A stretch of DNA of 64,000 nucleotides from Maritimibacter sp. DP1N21-5 (GTDB lineage Bacteria > Pseudomonadota > Alphaproteobacteria > Rhodobacterales > Rhodobacteraceae), in contig NZ_JAHUZF010000006.1 of assembly GCF_019218295.1 (NCBI RefSeq), forward strand, positions 1,426,001 through 1,490,000. The letters run 5' to 3'. Positions 38,883 to 46,659 of this stretch are shown here, in pieces; within the stretch, counting starts at the first letter, position 1, and every line of letters starts with the position of its first letter. The notes beneath the pieces were generated by a model. The model searched no databases. It was not told the DNA's origin and saw nothing but the letters and a program-made list of their open reading frames with translations. The position numbers and the translations under genes are program-made.

Positions 38883-39764
38883 ATGTTCGACTGCACCGAA
38901 CCCCAGAACCTGCAAGAGCTCGCATGGCTCGCTTGTTACCTGACAAGCGGCAAGCACATCCTGTTCTATCAGTCTTTCGGTGTCGTCCTGTTGCTGCTCG
39001 CGATCACCGCGCCCGTGGCGCTCGCCTTCGGCTTTGCCGGGGCGACGGCCGCGCGGTCGCATATTCCGCCGCTCCGCTGGTTCGGCAAGGGCTACACCTC
39101 GATCGTGCGCGGCGTGCCCGACATCGCGTTCTTCATGTTCTTCGTGATCGCGCTCGACCAGTTCTTCGAATACATCCGACACCGCGTGAAATGCCCGGAC
39201 TGGGAGGCCCCGATCCGGCAGGGCAGCGACTTCATCGTCTGCACCCAGGCCAAGCTCCCCCTGTCCTCCGCACCGCAGTGGCAACACGAGACCTATGGCT
39301 TCACCCTCGCGGTCCTGACCTTCGCCATCGTCTTCGGGGCCTTCGCGGCCAACGTTCTTTTTGGCGCCATGCGCAGCGTGCCGCGCCCGCAGATCGAAAC
39401 GGCCGAGGCCTATGGCTTCACCCGCCGCCAGACCTTCTGGCGCATCCTCGTGCCCCAGATGTGGATCTATGCGCTGCCTGGCCTGTCCAACCTCTGGATG
39501 ATCCTGATCAAGGCGACCCCGCTTCTGTTTCTCCTCGGCGTCGAGGACATCGTCTATTGGGCGCGCGAGCTAGGCGCGACGAAACAGGCGCGGTTCTCTG
39601 ACTACCCGCACGGCGACTGGCGGCTTTACTACTTCGCCGCGCTCCTCTTGTTCTACCTGGGTCTCACCCGCGTCTCCGAAGTCGTACTTGCGCGCCTGAC
39701 CCGCCGGCTCTCCCACGGTCAAGCGACCGCCGCCGGCGAGCGACAGAGAAAGGCCCCCACATGA
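38883..39764 (+). CDS. Polar amino-acid/opine-type ABC transporter permease (HisQ-like)
   Basis: A 293-residue inner-membrane permease with about five to six helices. The EAA loop for contact with the ATPase is visible as IETAEAYGFTRRQTFWRILV. The HisM/HisQ family signature FGKGYTSIVRGVPDIAFFMF is present. A periplasmic insert of about 45 residues between helices (KCPDWEAP...PQWQHET) is longer than in HisQ. It overlaps the next permease by 4 bp (ATGA). Confidence 0.92.
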   Translation: MFDCTEPQNLQELAWLACYLTSGKHILFYQSFGVVLLLLAITAPVALAFGFAGATAARSHIPPLRWFGKGYTSIVRGVPDIAFFMFFVIALDQFFEYIRHRVKCPDWEAPIRQGSDFIVCTQAKLPLSSAPQWQHETYGFTLAVLTFAIVFGAFAANVLFGAMRSVPRPQIETAEAYGFTRRQTFWRILVPQMWIYALPGLSNLWMILIKATPLLFLLGVEDIVYWARELGATKQARFSDYPHGDWRLYYFAALLLFYLGLTRVSEVVLARLTRRLSHGQATAAGERQRKAPT

Positions 39765-40567
39765 GCTGCCTCGCCACCATCTCGGACTACGGCTTGCGCT
39801 CCATCGGCATCGGCGAGCGCCTGCTCCCCTCCTCCGATTTCACCCTGTGCCAGCAGTTCACGCTCATCGGCTCCGGCATGATCTGGAACATCTACTTCGG
39901 TGTCGTGGCGCTCGCGCTCGGGTTCTTTCTGTCCACGGCCTTGGCACTCGGGAAATCCTCGGACAACCGAATCGCCCGCAAGGCGTCGGAATGGTTCATC
40001 TTCCTGTTCCGGGGCTCGCCCCTCTTCATCCAGTTCTTCTTCGCCTATTTCGCCTTCCTCTCGCTGAAATCGACGCATCCCGCCTTCGATCCGCTCACCT
40101 CGGCCTGGCTCGGGGCGGCCATCGTGCTCTTTCTCAACACCTCGGCCTACGCGGGCGAGATCTTCTACGGCGCGCTGCAATCCGTGCCCAAGGGTGACAT
40201 CGAAGCCGCCGAGGCCTATGGCATCTCCGGCTGGAAGCGGTTTCGTCGCATAACATTCCCGACGATGCTGCGCCTCGCCTGGCCCGCCTACACCAACGAG
40301 GCGATCTTCCTGTTCCACGCCACGACGCTCGTCTTCTTCTCCGGCTTCCCGGCCTGGCAGCAACGGGGCGACGCGCTTTATTACGCGAACTATTTTGCCG
40401 ACAAGACCTTCAACCCCTTCATCCCCTACCCGATCCTGGCCTTCTATTTCATCCTCCTGACGCTCGCGGTGATTACGCTTTTCGGCCTGATCAACCGTCG
40501 CCTCTCGCGCCACCTGCCCCAGGAAGCCCGCCAGAGGATGCGCCTGCGCCCCATGCTTGTGCGCTGA
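39761..40567 (+). CDS. Polar amino-acid/opine-type ABC transporter permease (HisM-like)
   Basis: A 268-residue partner permease. FIFLFRGSPLFIQFFFAYFA matches the HisM-type signature and IEAAEAYGISGWKRFRRITF is the EAA loop. About five membrane helices are predicted. The N-terminus (MSCLATISDYGLRSIGIGER) is somewhat extended. The operon ends here with REP-like copy 3, and no T-rich terminator is seen. Confidence 0.92.
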   Translation: MSCLATISDYGLRSIGIGERLLPSSDFTLCQQFTLIGSGMIWNIYFGVVALALGFFLSTALALGKSSDNRIARKASEWFIFLFRGSPLFIQFFFAYFAFLSLKSTHPAFDPLTSAWLGAAIVLFLNTSAYAGEIFYGALQSVPKGDIEAAEAYGISGWKRFRRITFPTMLRLAWPAYTNEAIFLFHATTLVFFSGFPAWQQRGDALYYANYFADKTFNPFIPYPILAFYFILLTLAVITLFGLINRRLSRHLPQEARQRMRLRPMLVR

Positions 40568-40596
40568 ACGTCACGTCGCGTTTAGGTTAACGCGCA

Positions 40597-40660
40597 CCCG
40601 CTCCCCTTCATCGCTTCATAAATACCTCGGGGAGCGCGAGGGGTAGAACCCCTCGCTCCC
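40597..40660. repeat. Interspersed GC-rich palindromic (REP-like) element, copy 3
   Basis: CCCGCTCCCCTTCATCGCTT, then CATAAATACCTCGGGGAGCG, followed by a GAGGGG-tagaa-CCCCTC hairpin. The first 30 bases agree with copies 1 and 2, but the hairpin sequence is different while still palindromic. It lies 29 bp past the permease stop. Confidence 0.8.
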
Positions 40661-40736
40661 GCCTCCGCCAAGGGCGCAACCTATTGCCAAAGCGCCTGCT
40701 TGCCGCCCGCCCGCCCCTCGGTTAGTGTCGCCCCAA

Positions 40737-40750
40737 GATTTGATCAAATC
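40737..40750. promoter_or_regulatory. GATTTGATCAAATC palindrome at the start of the amidotransferase-ligase unit
   Basis: A perfect 14-bp palindrome centred 15 bp before the ATG at 40759. It shares TTGATCAAATC with the site before the ABC importer genes (37255), which implies one regulator for both units. Confidence 0.55.
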
Positions 40751-40758
40751 GGTGACTT

Positions 40759-41436
40759 ATGCGGATCGGCATCCTACAAACCGGCCACGCGCCGGACGCG
40801 CTCATCGCAACGACGGGCGACTACAGCGACATGTTCGAACGTCTCCTCGGCGGGCGCGACTTCGACTTCACGACCTACAACATCGTCGACAACGACTTCC
40901 CCCCCTCGCCCGAGGCGCAGGACGGCTGGATCATCACCGGCTCGCGTCATGGCGCTTACGAGGACCATGACTGGATCCCGCCACTCGAGAAGCTGATCCT
41001 CGACATCGCAGACACGGGCCGTCCGCTGATCGGCGTCTGTTTCGGCCATCAGATCATTGCCCAGGCGCTCGGCGGCAAGGTCGAGAAATTCCGGGGCGGC
41101 TGGGCTGTCGGGCGGCAGGAATACGACTTCGGAGACGAAACTCTCGCGCTCAACGCCTGGCATCAGGATCAGGTGGTCAAGCTGCCCGTGGGGGCAACGG
41201 TCATCGCCACCAACGACTTCTGCAAGAACGCCGCGCTCGTGATCGGCAAGTCGATCCTGACCATTCAGGCCCACCCCGAGTTCGATCGCACGACGACCGC
41301 AGGCCTCATCGAGCACCGTTCGGACGCGGTGCCTCCGCCCCTCGTCGAGGCCGCGCAAAAGACGCTCACCCAACCTACCGACAACGAGGCGCTCGCCGAC
41401 CGCATGGCCGCCTTCCTGAAAAAAGGCGCCAAGTGA
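40759..41436 (+). CDS. Class I glutamine amidotransferase
   Basis: A 225-residue stand-alone GATase1 protein. The nucleophile elbow is LIGVCFGHQIIAQALGGKVE (Cys about 94) and the His-Glu pair is in IQAHPEFD. WIITGSRHGAYEDHDWIPPL matches the GMP-synthase-like subgroup often found beside glutamine-synthetase-like ligases. Its acceptor partner could be the ligase encoded next to it, or it could hydrolyse gamma-glutamyl compounds. Its stop and the next start share one base (TGATG). Confidence 0.88.
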   Translation: MRIGILQTGHAPDALIATTGDYSDMFERLLGGRDFDFTTYNIVDNDFPPSPEAQDGWIITGSRHGAYEDHDWIPPLEKLILDIADTGRPLIGVCFGHQIIAQALGGKVEKFRGGWAVGRQEYDFGDETLALNAWHQDQVVKLPVGATVIATNDFCKNAALVIGKSILTIQAHPEFDRTTTAGLIEHRSDAVPPPLVEAAQKTLTQPTDNEALADRMAAFLKKGAK

Positions 41437-42794
41437 TGAGCGACTGGACCGAACGACTGCCCGAACCGGCGCTGGCCTATCTCGATGGGCGCCGCGTGGA
41501 CGAAGTGGAATGCATCGTCTCCGACCTGCCCGGCATCGCCCGGGGCAAGGCCGTTCCCGCGGCGAAATTCGCGCGGCAGGATTACTTCCACCTGCCGGAT
41601 TCGATCTTCTACCAGACGATCACCGGCGACTGGGGCGAGGCCGCGGGCGAGGACGGGTTCATCGAGCGCGACATGATCCTGCGGCCCGTCATGGAAACGG
41701 CCACCGCCGCCCCCTGGACCGCGGATGTCACGCTGCAGGTGATCCACGACGCCTTCGACCGCAACGGCGAACCCATCGGCTGCTCGCCGCGCAACGTGCT
41801 CAAGCGCGTGGTGGAGCTATACCGCAAGGAAGGCTGGGAGCCGGTCGTGGCGCCGGAGATGGAGTTCTACCTCGTCGCCCGCAACATAGACCCGGCCAAG
41901 AAGATCGAACCCATGATGGGCCGTTCGGGCCGCCCCGCCGCAGCACGCCAGGCCTATTCCATGACCGCCGTGGACGAGTTTGGCCCCGTCATCGACGACA
42001 TCTACGACTTTGCCGAGGCGCAGGGCTTCGAGATCGACGGCATCACCCAGGAAGGCGGCGCGGGCCAGCTCGAAATCAACCTGCGTCATGGCGATCCGCT
42101 GCTGCTGGCGGACGAGGTCTTCTATTTCAAGCGCCTCATTCGAGAGGCCGCCCTGCGCCATGACTGCTTCGCCACCTTCATGGCCAAGCCCATCGCCGAC
42201 GAGCCCGGATCGGCCATGCACATCCATCATTCCGTGACCGATATCGAGACCGGCAAGAACATCTTCGCTGGGCCCGCCGGCGGCGATACCGACGCCTTCT
42301 TCCATTTCATCGGCGGCTTGCAGAAATACCTGCCCTCGGTGATCGCGGTTCTGGCGCCCTATGTGAACAGCTACCGGCGCTATGTCCGGGGGACGGCGGC
42401 ACCCATCAACCTCGAATGGGGCCGCGACAACCGCACGACGGGGATCCGCATCCCGCTGTCGTCACCGGCCGCGCGGCGGGTGGAGAACCGTCTCACGGGC
42501 ATGGACGCCAACCCCTACCTCGCCTTCGCGGCCTCGCTCGCCGCCGGGTACATCGGCATGACACAGGCCGTGCGCGCCGAGGCGCAGTTCCGGGGCGACG
42601 CCTATGAGACCGACGAGTCGATCCCGCGCGACTTCGGAACCGCGCTCGACCTTTTCGACGAGGCCAAGGAAATGCACGCCGTTCTGGGCGAGGAGTTCGC
42701 GCGGGTCTATTCCATCGTGAAACGGACCGAATACGAAGAGTTCCTCGGCGTGATCAGCCCGTGGGAGCGGGAACACCTTCTGCTTAACGTCTGA
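41436..42794 (+). CDS. Glutamine-synthetase-like ligase (PuuA-type gamma-glutamyl ligase)
   Basis: A 452-residue member of the glutamine synthetase family. The N-terminal beta-grasp part contains VECIVSDLPGIARGKAVPAA. Catalytic and metal motifs are VVAPEMEFYLVA, QEGGAGQLEINLRHGD and SAMHIHHSVTDIETGKNIF, with NRTTGIRIPLSSPAARRVEN binding ATP and glutamate. Overall it resembles gamma-glutamylpolyamine synthetases more than housekeeping GlnA. With the importer and the amidotransferase it suggests gamma-glutamylation of an imported amine or amino acid (inference). A GTG one codon earlier is an alternative start. Confidence 0.9.
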   Translation: MSDWTERLPEPALAYLDGRRVDEVECIVSDLPGIARGKAVPAAKFARQDYFHLPDSIFYQTITGDWGEAAGEDGFIERDMILRPVMETATAAPWTADVTLQVIHDAFDRNGEPIGCSPRNVLKRVVELYRKEGWEPVVAPEMEFYLVARNIDPAKKIEPMMGRSGRPAAARQAYSMTAVDEFGPVIDDIYDFAEAQGFEIDGITQEGGAGQLEINLRHGDPLLLADEVFYFKRLIREAALRHDCFATFMAKPIADEPGSAMHIHHSVTDIETGKNIFAGPAGGDTDAFFHFIGGLQKYLPSVIAVLAPYVNSYRRYVRGTAAPINLEWGRDNRTTGIRIPLSSPAARRVENRLTGMDANPYLAFAASLAAGYIGMTQAVRAEAQFRGDAYETDESIPRDFGTALDLFDEAKEMHAVLGEEFARVYSIVKRTEYEEFLGVISPWEREHLLLNV

Positions 42795-42819
42795 TCGGAG
42801 CCAGTCCCGAAGAACCAGG

Positions 42820-42852
42820 TCCCGCGCTTTGCCCGAAAGGCGCGGGATTTTT
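42820..42852 (+). terminator. Terminator after the glutamine-synthetase-like gene
   Basis: Stem TCCCGCGC / GCGCGGGA with extra TTT/AAA pairing inside, followed by five T. It starts 26 bp past the stop codon, so the aminotransferase gene downstream needs its own promoter. Confidence 0.85.
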
Positions 42853-42947
42853 CCGTTTCGAGGGCGCTCGAAAGAAACCTGTTTCCAGCCTGTCACCGCC
42901 CTGTTACAGTTTTCCCGAATAAGACTTTCGGAAAAGCCGAAAAGGAT

Positions 42948-44186
42948 ATGAGCATGTCTGCACCTGCCAATGGACTTGGACCCAACGTTTATGACGCCGA
43001 GCCGATCCCCGACGCCGCCCGCGCCGAGATCGACCGGCTACTCCAGTCCGGTGACCTGTTCCGCTACACCGCGCCTCAGGATGCGCCGGTTGCGCTTCTG
43101 GAGCGCGAATTCGCGGACATGATGGGCGTGAAATACGCGCTCGCCGTGGCGTCCTGCTCGGCGGCGCTGTTCTTGTCGCTCAAGGCCCTTGGTCTGCCGC
43201 GTGATACCAAGGTGCTGATCCCGGCCTTTACCTTCGCCGCCGTGCCCTCCTCGGTCGTTCATGCCGACTGCGTGCCGGTGCTGGTCGACGTGATGGACAA
43301 CTACCGGATCGACATGGCGGATTTTGCCGCCAAGCTCACCGACGAGGTCGGAGCGGTCATCATCAGCCACATGCGCGGGCATACCTCGGATATGGATGCG
43401 ATCATGGCGCTCTGCGATGCGCGCGGCATTCCGGTCGTCGAGGACGCGGCGCACAGCCTCGGCACGCTCTGGCATGGGCAGAAGATCGGCACCATCGGCA
43501 AGATCGGCTGTTTTTCCTTCCAGTCCTACAAGATGCTCAACGCGGGCGAAGGCGGCGTGCTGATCACCAACGATCCCGACGTCGCGGCCCGCGCCGTGAT
43601 CATGTCCGGCGCCTATGAGCACAACTGGAAAAAGCACAAGGAACCGCATGGCGACAACACGGGCGAATTGGCCGAGGCCTTCGGGCGCTGGCAGAACAAG
43701 CTCCCGCTCTACAACACGCGCCTGTCGAACCTCTCCGCCGCCGTCGTTCGCCCGCAGATCGGCGAACTTGACCGCCGGGTGACCGATGGGCTGAGAAACC
43801 ACGACTATGTGGCCGCGAAGCTGAACCAGAGCCCTTGGATCGACGTGCCCGCGCCGCTCGCGCCCGAAACCCGCGCGCCGGATTCGATTCAGTTCAACCT
43901 CACCGGCATGACCGACGACGAAACCCGCGCCTTCATGGATGCCGCAAAAAGCCGCGGCGTCGGCGTGCAGGTCTTCGGCATGCATGAAGACAACGCGCGG
44001 GCCTTCTGGAACTGGGAGTTTCTGGGTGATCAGGGCCCGCTGCCGGGCACCAAGGCGATGCTCATGCGCGCCTGCGATACACGTCTGCCGGTTCGCCTCA
44101 CGACGCCGGAGCTTGACTTCATCGCCGACGCAATCGTCTCCGCCGCGGCCGACGTGAAGAGCACGGCGAGCGTCGCCGCAGAGTAA
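42948..44186 (+). CDS. DegT/DnrJ/EryC1-family PLP-dependent aminotransferase
   Basis: A 412-residue PLP enzyme. Family motifs are ALAVASCSAALFLSLKALGL, KVLIPAFTFAAVPSSVVHAD, IPVVEDAAHSLGT (Asp that contacts the PLP nitrogen) and FSFQSYKMLNAGEGG with the Schiff-base lysine. These enzymes usually aminate keto-sugars, but no sugar pathway genes are near, and the neighbours point to amine or amino-acid metabolism. Own promoter region between two terminators; a purine-rich AAAAGGATATG precedes the ATG. Confidence 0.88.
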   Translation: MSMSAPANGLGPNVYDAEPIPDAARAEIDRLLQSGDLFRYTAPQDAPVALLEREFADMMGVKYALAVASCSAALFLSLKALGLPRDTKVLIPAFTFAAVPSSVVHADCVPVLVDVMDNYRIDMADFAAKLTDEVGAVIISHMRGHTSDMDAIMALCDARGIPVVEDAAHSLGTLWHGQKIGTIGKIGCFSFQSYKMLNAGEGGVLITNDPDVAARAVIMSGAYEHNWKKHKEPHGDNTGELAEAFGRWQNKLPLYNTRLSNLSAAVVRPQIGELDRRVTDGLRNHDYVAAKLNQSPWIDVPAPLAPETRAPDSIQFNLTGMTDDETRAFMDAAKSRGVGVQVFGMHEDNARAFWNWEFLGDQGPLPGTKAMLMRACDTRLPVRLTTPELDFIADAIVSAAADVKSTASVAAE

Positions 44187-44206
44187 GTGCGTTCATGCAA
44201 GAACCG

Positions 44207-44234
44207 AAAGGCCGCGTCCTCGGGCGCGGCCTTT
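44207..44234 (+). terminator. Terminator after the DegT-family gene
   Basis: Perfect 10-bp stem AAAGGCCGCG / CGCGGCCTTT, 21 bp past the stop codon. The T-run is short, so strength is moderate. Confidence 0.7.
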
Positions 44235-44277
44235 GTGCTGTCCGGCTCAGGCCAAGTGAGGCGGCATCCCTGCCCGG

Positions 44278-45231
44278 TCAGAGAACCCGCATCTTGTCGG
44301 CGAGCCAGGGCAGGCGCTTGCAGGTGGGCTCCACGATCAACTGATCGAGCTGCACACGGAGGCGTTCGGCCACGTCCGTCGGCAAGCCGCCCAGAACGTC
44401 GCGCCGGGCCGTCAGCATGATCCTTCGGGCGAAGGGGGCCAAGGGCAGCGGCACGATGTCCACTTCCCCCACGAAACGCTGTGCCCGCAGGACGCCCAGC
44501 GGCGTAAGGATGGTCCAGCCCTGCCCCGCCGAAACCATCGACAGGATCGCGTGGTAGCTGTCCAGCTCGAAACGGTGATTGAGCCGCAGATCCTCCTGCG
44601 CGAGATGCGCGGCGATCTGGCGGCCCATGAAGTGGCGGGCCGAATACTGGATCAACGGCAGCTTACGCAGGGTTTCGAGCGCCCCGTCGGTGCCGGGGGG
44701 CACGGCGGCGACGAAGGGGTCCTGGAACAGGGGATGCACCTCGAGCCCGTCACCCACCGCGCCCATGTCGGCAGTCACGATCAGGTCGAGCGCCCGCGCC
44801 TCGAGCTGGTCCATCAGGCGATGCGACGCCCCGGTTTCCAGCAGGAACTGCGTACGCGGCCAGGCCTCGGCCAGTTCGGTGAGGAGCGCCGGGGTCACGT
44901 CGGCATCGAAGTCCTCGATCATGCCCAGGCGAAAGCGCGACAGCCGGGTCATGTCGGCGGCGGCCAGTTCGGCGCGCGCCTGTTCCGCCTCGTTCAGGAT
45001 GACGACCGCCCGCCTGCGAAAAAGCTCGCCCGCCGGGGTGCAGGTCAGGGGCCGCGCGGACCGGTCGATGAGCACCGTGGACATCGCGGTTTCGAGGTTG
45101 GTGAGTTGCTGGCTCACGCTCGAGGGGCTGGCACCCAAACGACGCGCGGCAGCCGAGATCGAGCGCTCCTCGACGATGGCGGCAAAGACCTCCACGCCCC
45201 ACAGGGTGATCCGCCCGGTTGTCTCGACCAC
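44278..45231 (-). CDS. LysR-family transcriptional regulator
   Basis: A 317-residue regulator. The N-terminal winged helix-turn-helix is VEVFAAIVEERSISAAARRL with GASPSSVSQQLTNLETAMS (about 12-52), and a type 2 periplasmic-binding-like effector domain follows (about 95-300). The start is GTG at 45231. It is convergent with the aminotransferase gene and near the importer, ligase and aminotransferase cluster, so it may control it. However, LysR regulators usually sit divergent to their target, and here the gene behind it is phaR. Confidence 0.92.
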   Translation of the reverse strand: MVETTGRITLWGVEVFAAIVEERSISAAARRLGASPSSVSQQLTNLETAMSTVLIDRSARPLTCTPAGELFRRRAVVILNEAEQARAELAAADMTRLSRFRLGMIEDFDADVTPALLTELAEAWPRTQFLLETGASHRLMDQLEARALDLIVTADMGAVGDGLEVHPLFQDPFVAAVPPGTDGALETLRKLPLIQYSARHFMGRQIAAHLAQEDLRLNHRFELDSYHAILSMVSAGQGWTILTPLGVLRAQRFVGEVDIVPLPLAPFARRIMLTARRDVLGGLPTDVAERLRVQLDQLIVEPTCKRLPWLADKMRVL

Positions 45232-45284
45232 GTCCCTCTCCCTCGTGCCGCCCGGGCGGCGTGATGCGGGTTACCCGGTGCCGT

Positions 45285-45851
45285 TCACTTGATGTCGGAC
45301 AGCTTCTTCTGAAGCTCGGCCAGCTGCTTCTTGATCGCGTCCAGATCATCTTCCTTGGAAGACGGCGGCTTGGCCGTGCCCGTATCGCCCTCGTCCTCCG
45401 ACGTGGTGCCCGGCATCGGCCAGTTCAGCATCATCGCCTTCATGAAGGCCTGTTGCTGCGCCTGCAACGCTTCGAACCCCGGCACCTTGGCGACGGGCAT
45501 GGACTGGAGGTTTTCCATCATCTTCTCCTGCCCCTCGCGCAGCATCTCGAAGGACGCGGCCAGGAACTGGGGCACGACGGATTGCGCCTGGGAGGTATAG
45601 GTGCGCACGAGATCGGTCAACACGTCGACGGGCAGCACGTTGTCACCGCGGCTCTCATGGTCGGCGATGATCTGAAGCAGGTATTGCCGGGTCAGGTCGT
45701 CACCGGATTTCAGATCGACGATCTGAACCTCGCGCCCGCCGGAGATGAAGCCGGCGATGTCGTCGAGCGTCACGTAGTCCGATGTCTCGGTGTTATAGAG
45801 ACGGCGGCTCGCATAACGCTTGATCAGCAGCGGTTCCTTCTTGTCAGCCAC
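45285..45851 (-). CDS. phaR: Polyhydroxyalkanoate synthesis repressor PhaR
   Basis: DNA-binding repressor that also binds PHA granules and releases phaP when polymer accumulates. The N-terminal DNA-binding domain PLLIKRYASRRLYNTETSDY with VTLDDIAGFI is diagnostic, and the C-terminal part is a coiled coil (about 160-188, KKQLAELQKKL). The start is GTG at 45851, with GGAGGG just upstream; the longer upstream frame lacks homology. Its likely operators are the inverted repeats at 46583 and 48486. Confidence 0.95.
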   Translation of the reverse strand: MADKKEPLLIKRYASRRLYNTETSDYVTLDDIAGFISGGREVQIVDLKSGDDLTRQYLLQIIADHESRGDNVLPVDVLTDLVRTYTSQAQSVVPQFLAASFEMLREGQEKMMENLQSMPVAKVPGFEALQAQQQAFMKAMMLNWPMPGTTSEDEGDTGTAKPPSSKEDDLDAIKKQLAELQKKLSDIK

Positions 45852-45976
45852 GTGACCCTCCCAACGCGTTGATTTTCTGGCGCCTTTGGCACCGCAGAAA
45901 AAGCCTACGCGCATGCAGAAACGAAAAGCAAGCATTGTCGTCGCCAGACGGCCCGGGCCCGGTGCCGCAGAGCAGC

Positions 45977-46014
45977 AAAAAGAAAAAGGGCGGACCCTGA
46001 ATGAGGGCCCGCCC
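45977..46014 (-). terminator. Terminator of phaP
   Basis: A stem GGGCGG-a-CCCT / AGGG-c-CCGCCC (45988-46014) followed on the minus strand by T5-C-T5 (45977-45987). It isolates phaP from phaR. Confidence 0.85.
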
Positions 46015-46067
46015 AGGTCATCTCGCCGACAGGGAGGAGGACGTCAGCGTAGAATTCCGTGAAGCGC

Positions 46068-46517
46068 TTACTTGGCGGCTTCGGTCACTTTCTTGGTGGC
46101 CTTGGTCACCTCGTCGGTGGCTTTCTTGACGGCAGCGGTCGCCTCTTCGCCCATGTCCTTGCCAGCGGCGAGCATGAGTTCGACGGTGTCCATCTGAACC
46201 TTTTTCGCCACTTCAGCGAAGGCGGCCATGTGCTGGGCAGCCATTTCGGCTTGGGCCGAAGCGAAGTCGGTCATCGCTTTGGTGTAGTCGGCCGGGTCTT
46301 CCTTGGTCATGGAGACTTCGCCCATCTTGGCGAGCGTGCCTTTGGTCCAGGCGGTCGAGATTTCGGTCGATTTGTCAGCGGCTTCGAGCGCGACTTTCGC
46401 CATTTTCTCGCCCATAGCGGCCGAGGATTTCAGCGCGCCCTGGTAGGAGGTCATGTCCATGGGGAAGGTGCCCATCATGTCTTGGAACATCTTGGTGTAA
46501 TCGGTGGTCTTGGCCAT
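46068..46517 (-). CDS. phaP: Phasin (PHA granule-associated protein)
   Basis: A 149-residue amphipathic helical protein that coats PHA granules. MTSYQGALKSSAAMGEKMAK and the Lys/Ala-rich C-terminus TDEVTKATKKVTEAAK are typical of the phasin family. GGAGA precedes the ATG at 46517. It lies between phaC and phaR, with a 41-bp palindrome upstream that is likely the PhaR operator, and a terminator downstream, so it is probably transcribed alone at high level. Confidence 0.92.
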   Translation of the reverse strand: MAKTTDYTKMFQDMMGTFPMDMTSYQGALKSSAAMGEKMAKVALEAADKSTEISTAWTKGTLAKMGEVSMTKEDPADYTKAMTDFASAQAEMAAQHMAAFAEVAKKVQMDTVELMLAAGKDMGEEATAAVKKATDEVTKATKKVTEAAK

Positions 46518-46582
46518 TGTCTGTCTCCAGTCTGCTCCGGTCCGCACCGGAGTATGAATTCTGCGTGTGCAAACAATATGGA

Positions 46583-46623
46583 TGCTGCAGTGCAGAAAAT
46601 CAAGGTTTTTCTGCACTGCAGCA
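46583..46623. promoter_or_regulatory. Likely PhaR operator upstream of phaP
   Basis: Perfect 17-bp inverted repeat: TGCTGCAGTGCAGAAAA (46583-46599) and its complement (46607-46623) around 7 bp. TGC-rich palindromes are the known PhaR targets in Paracoccus and Rhodobacter. It lies 66-106 bp before the phaP start and 37 bp after the phaC stop, so it could also form an mRNA hairpin at the 3' end of phaC. Confidence 0.75.
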
Positions 46624-46659
46624 ATCTCAGGCTAACCTAAGGTCAATTGCGTCGGGAAA

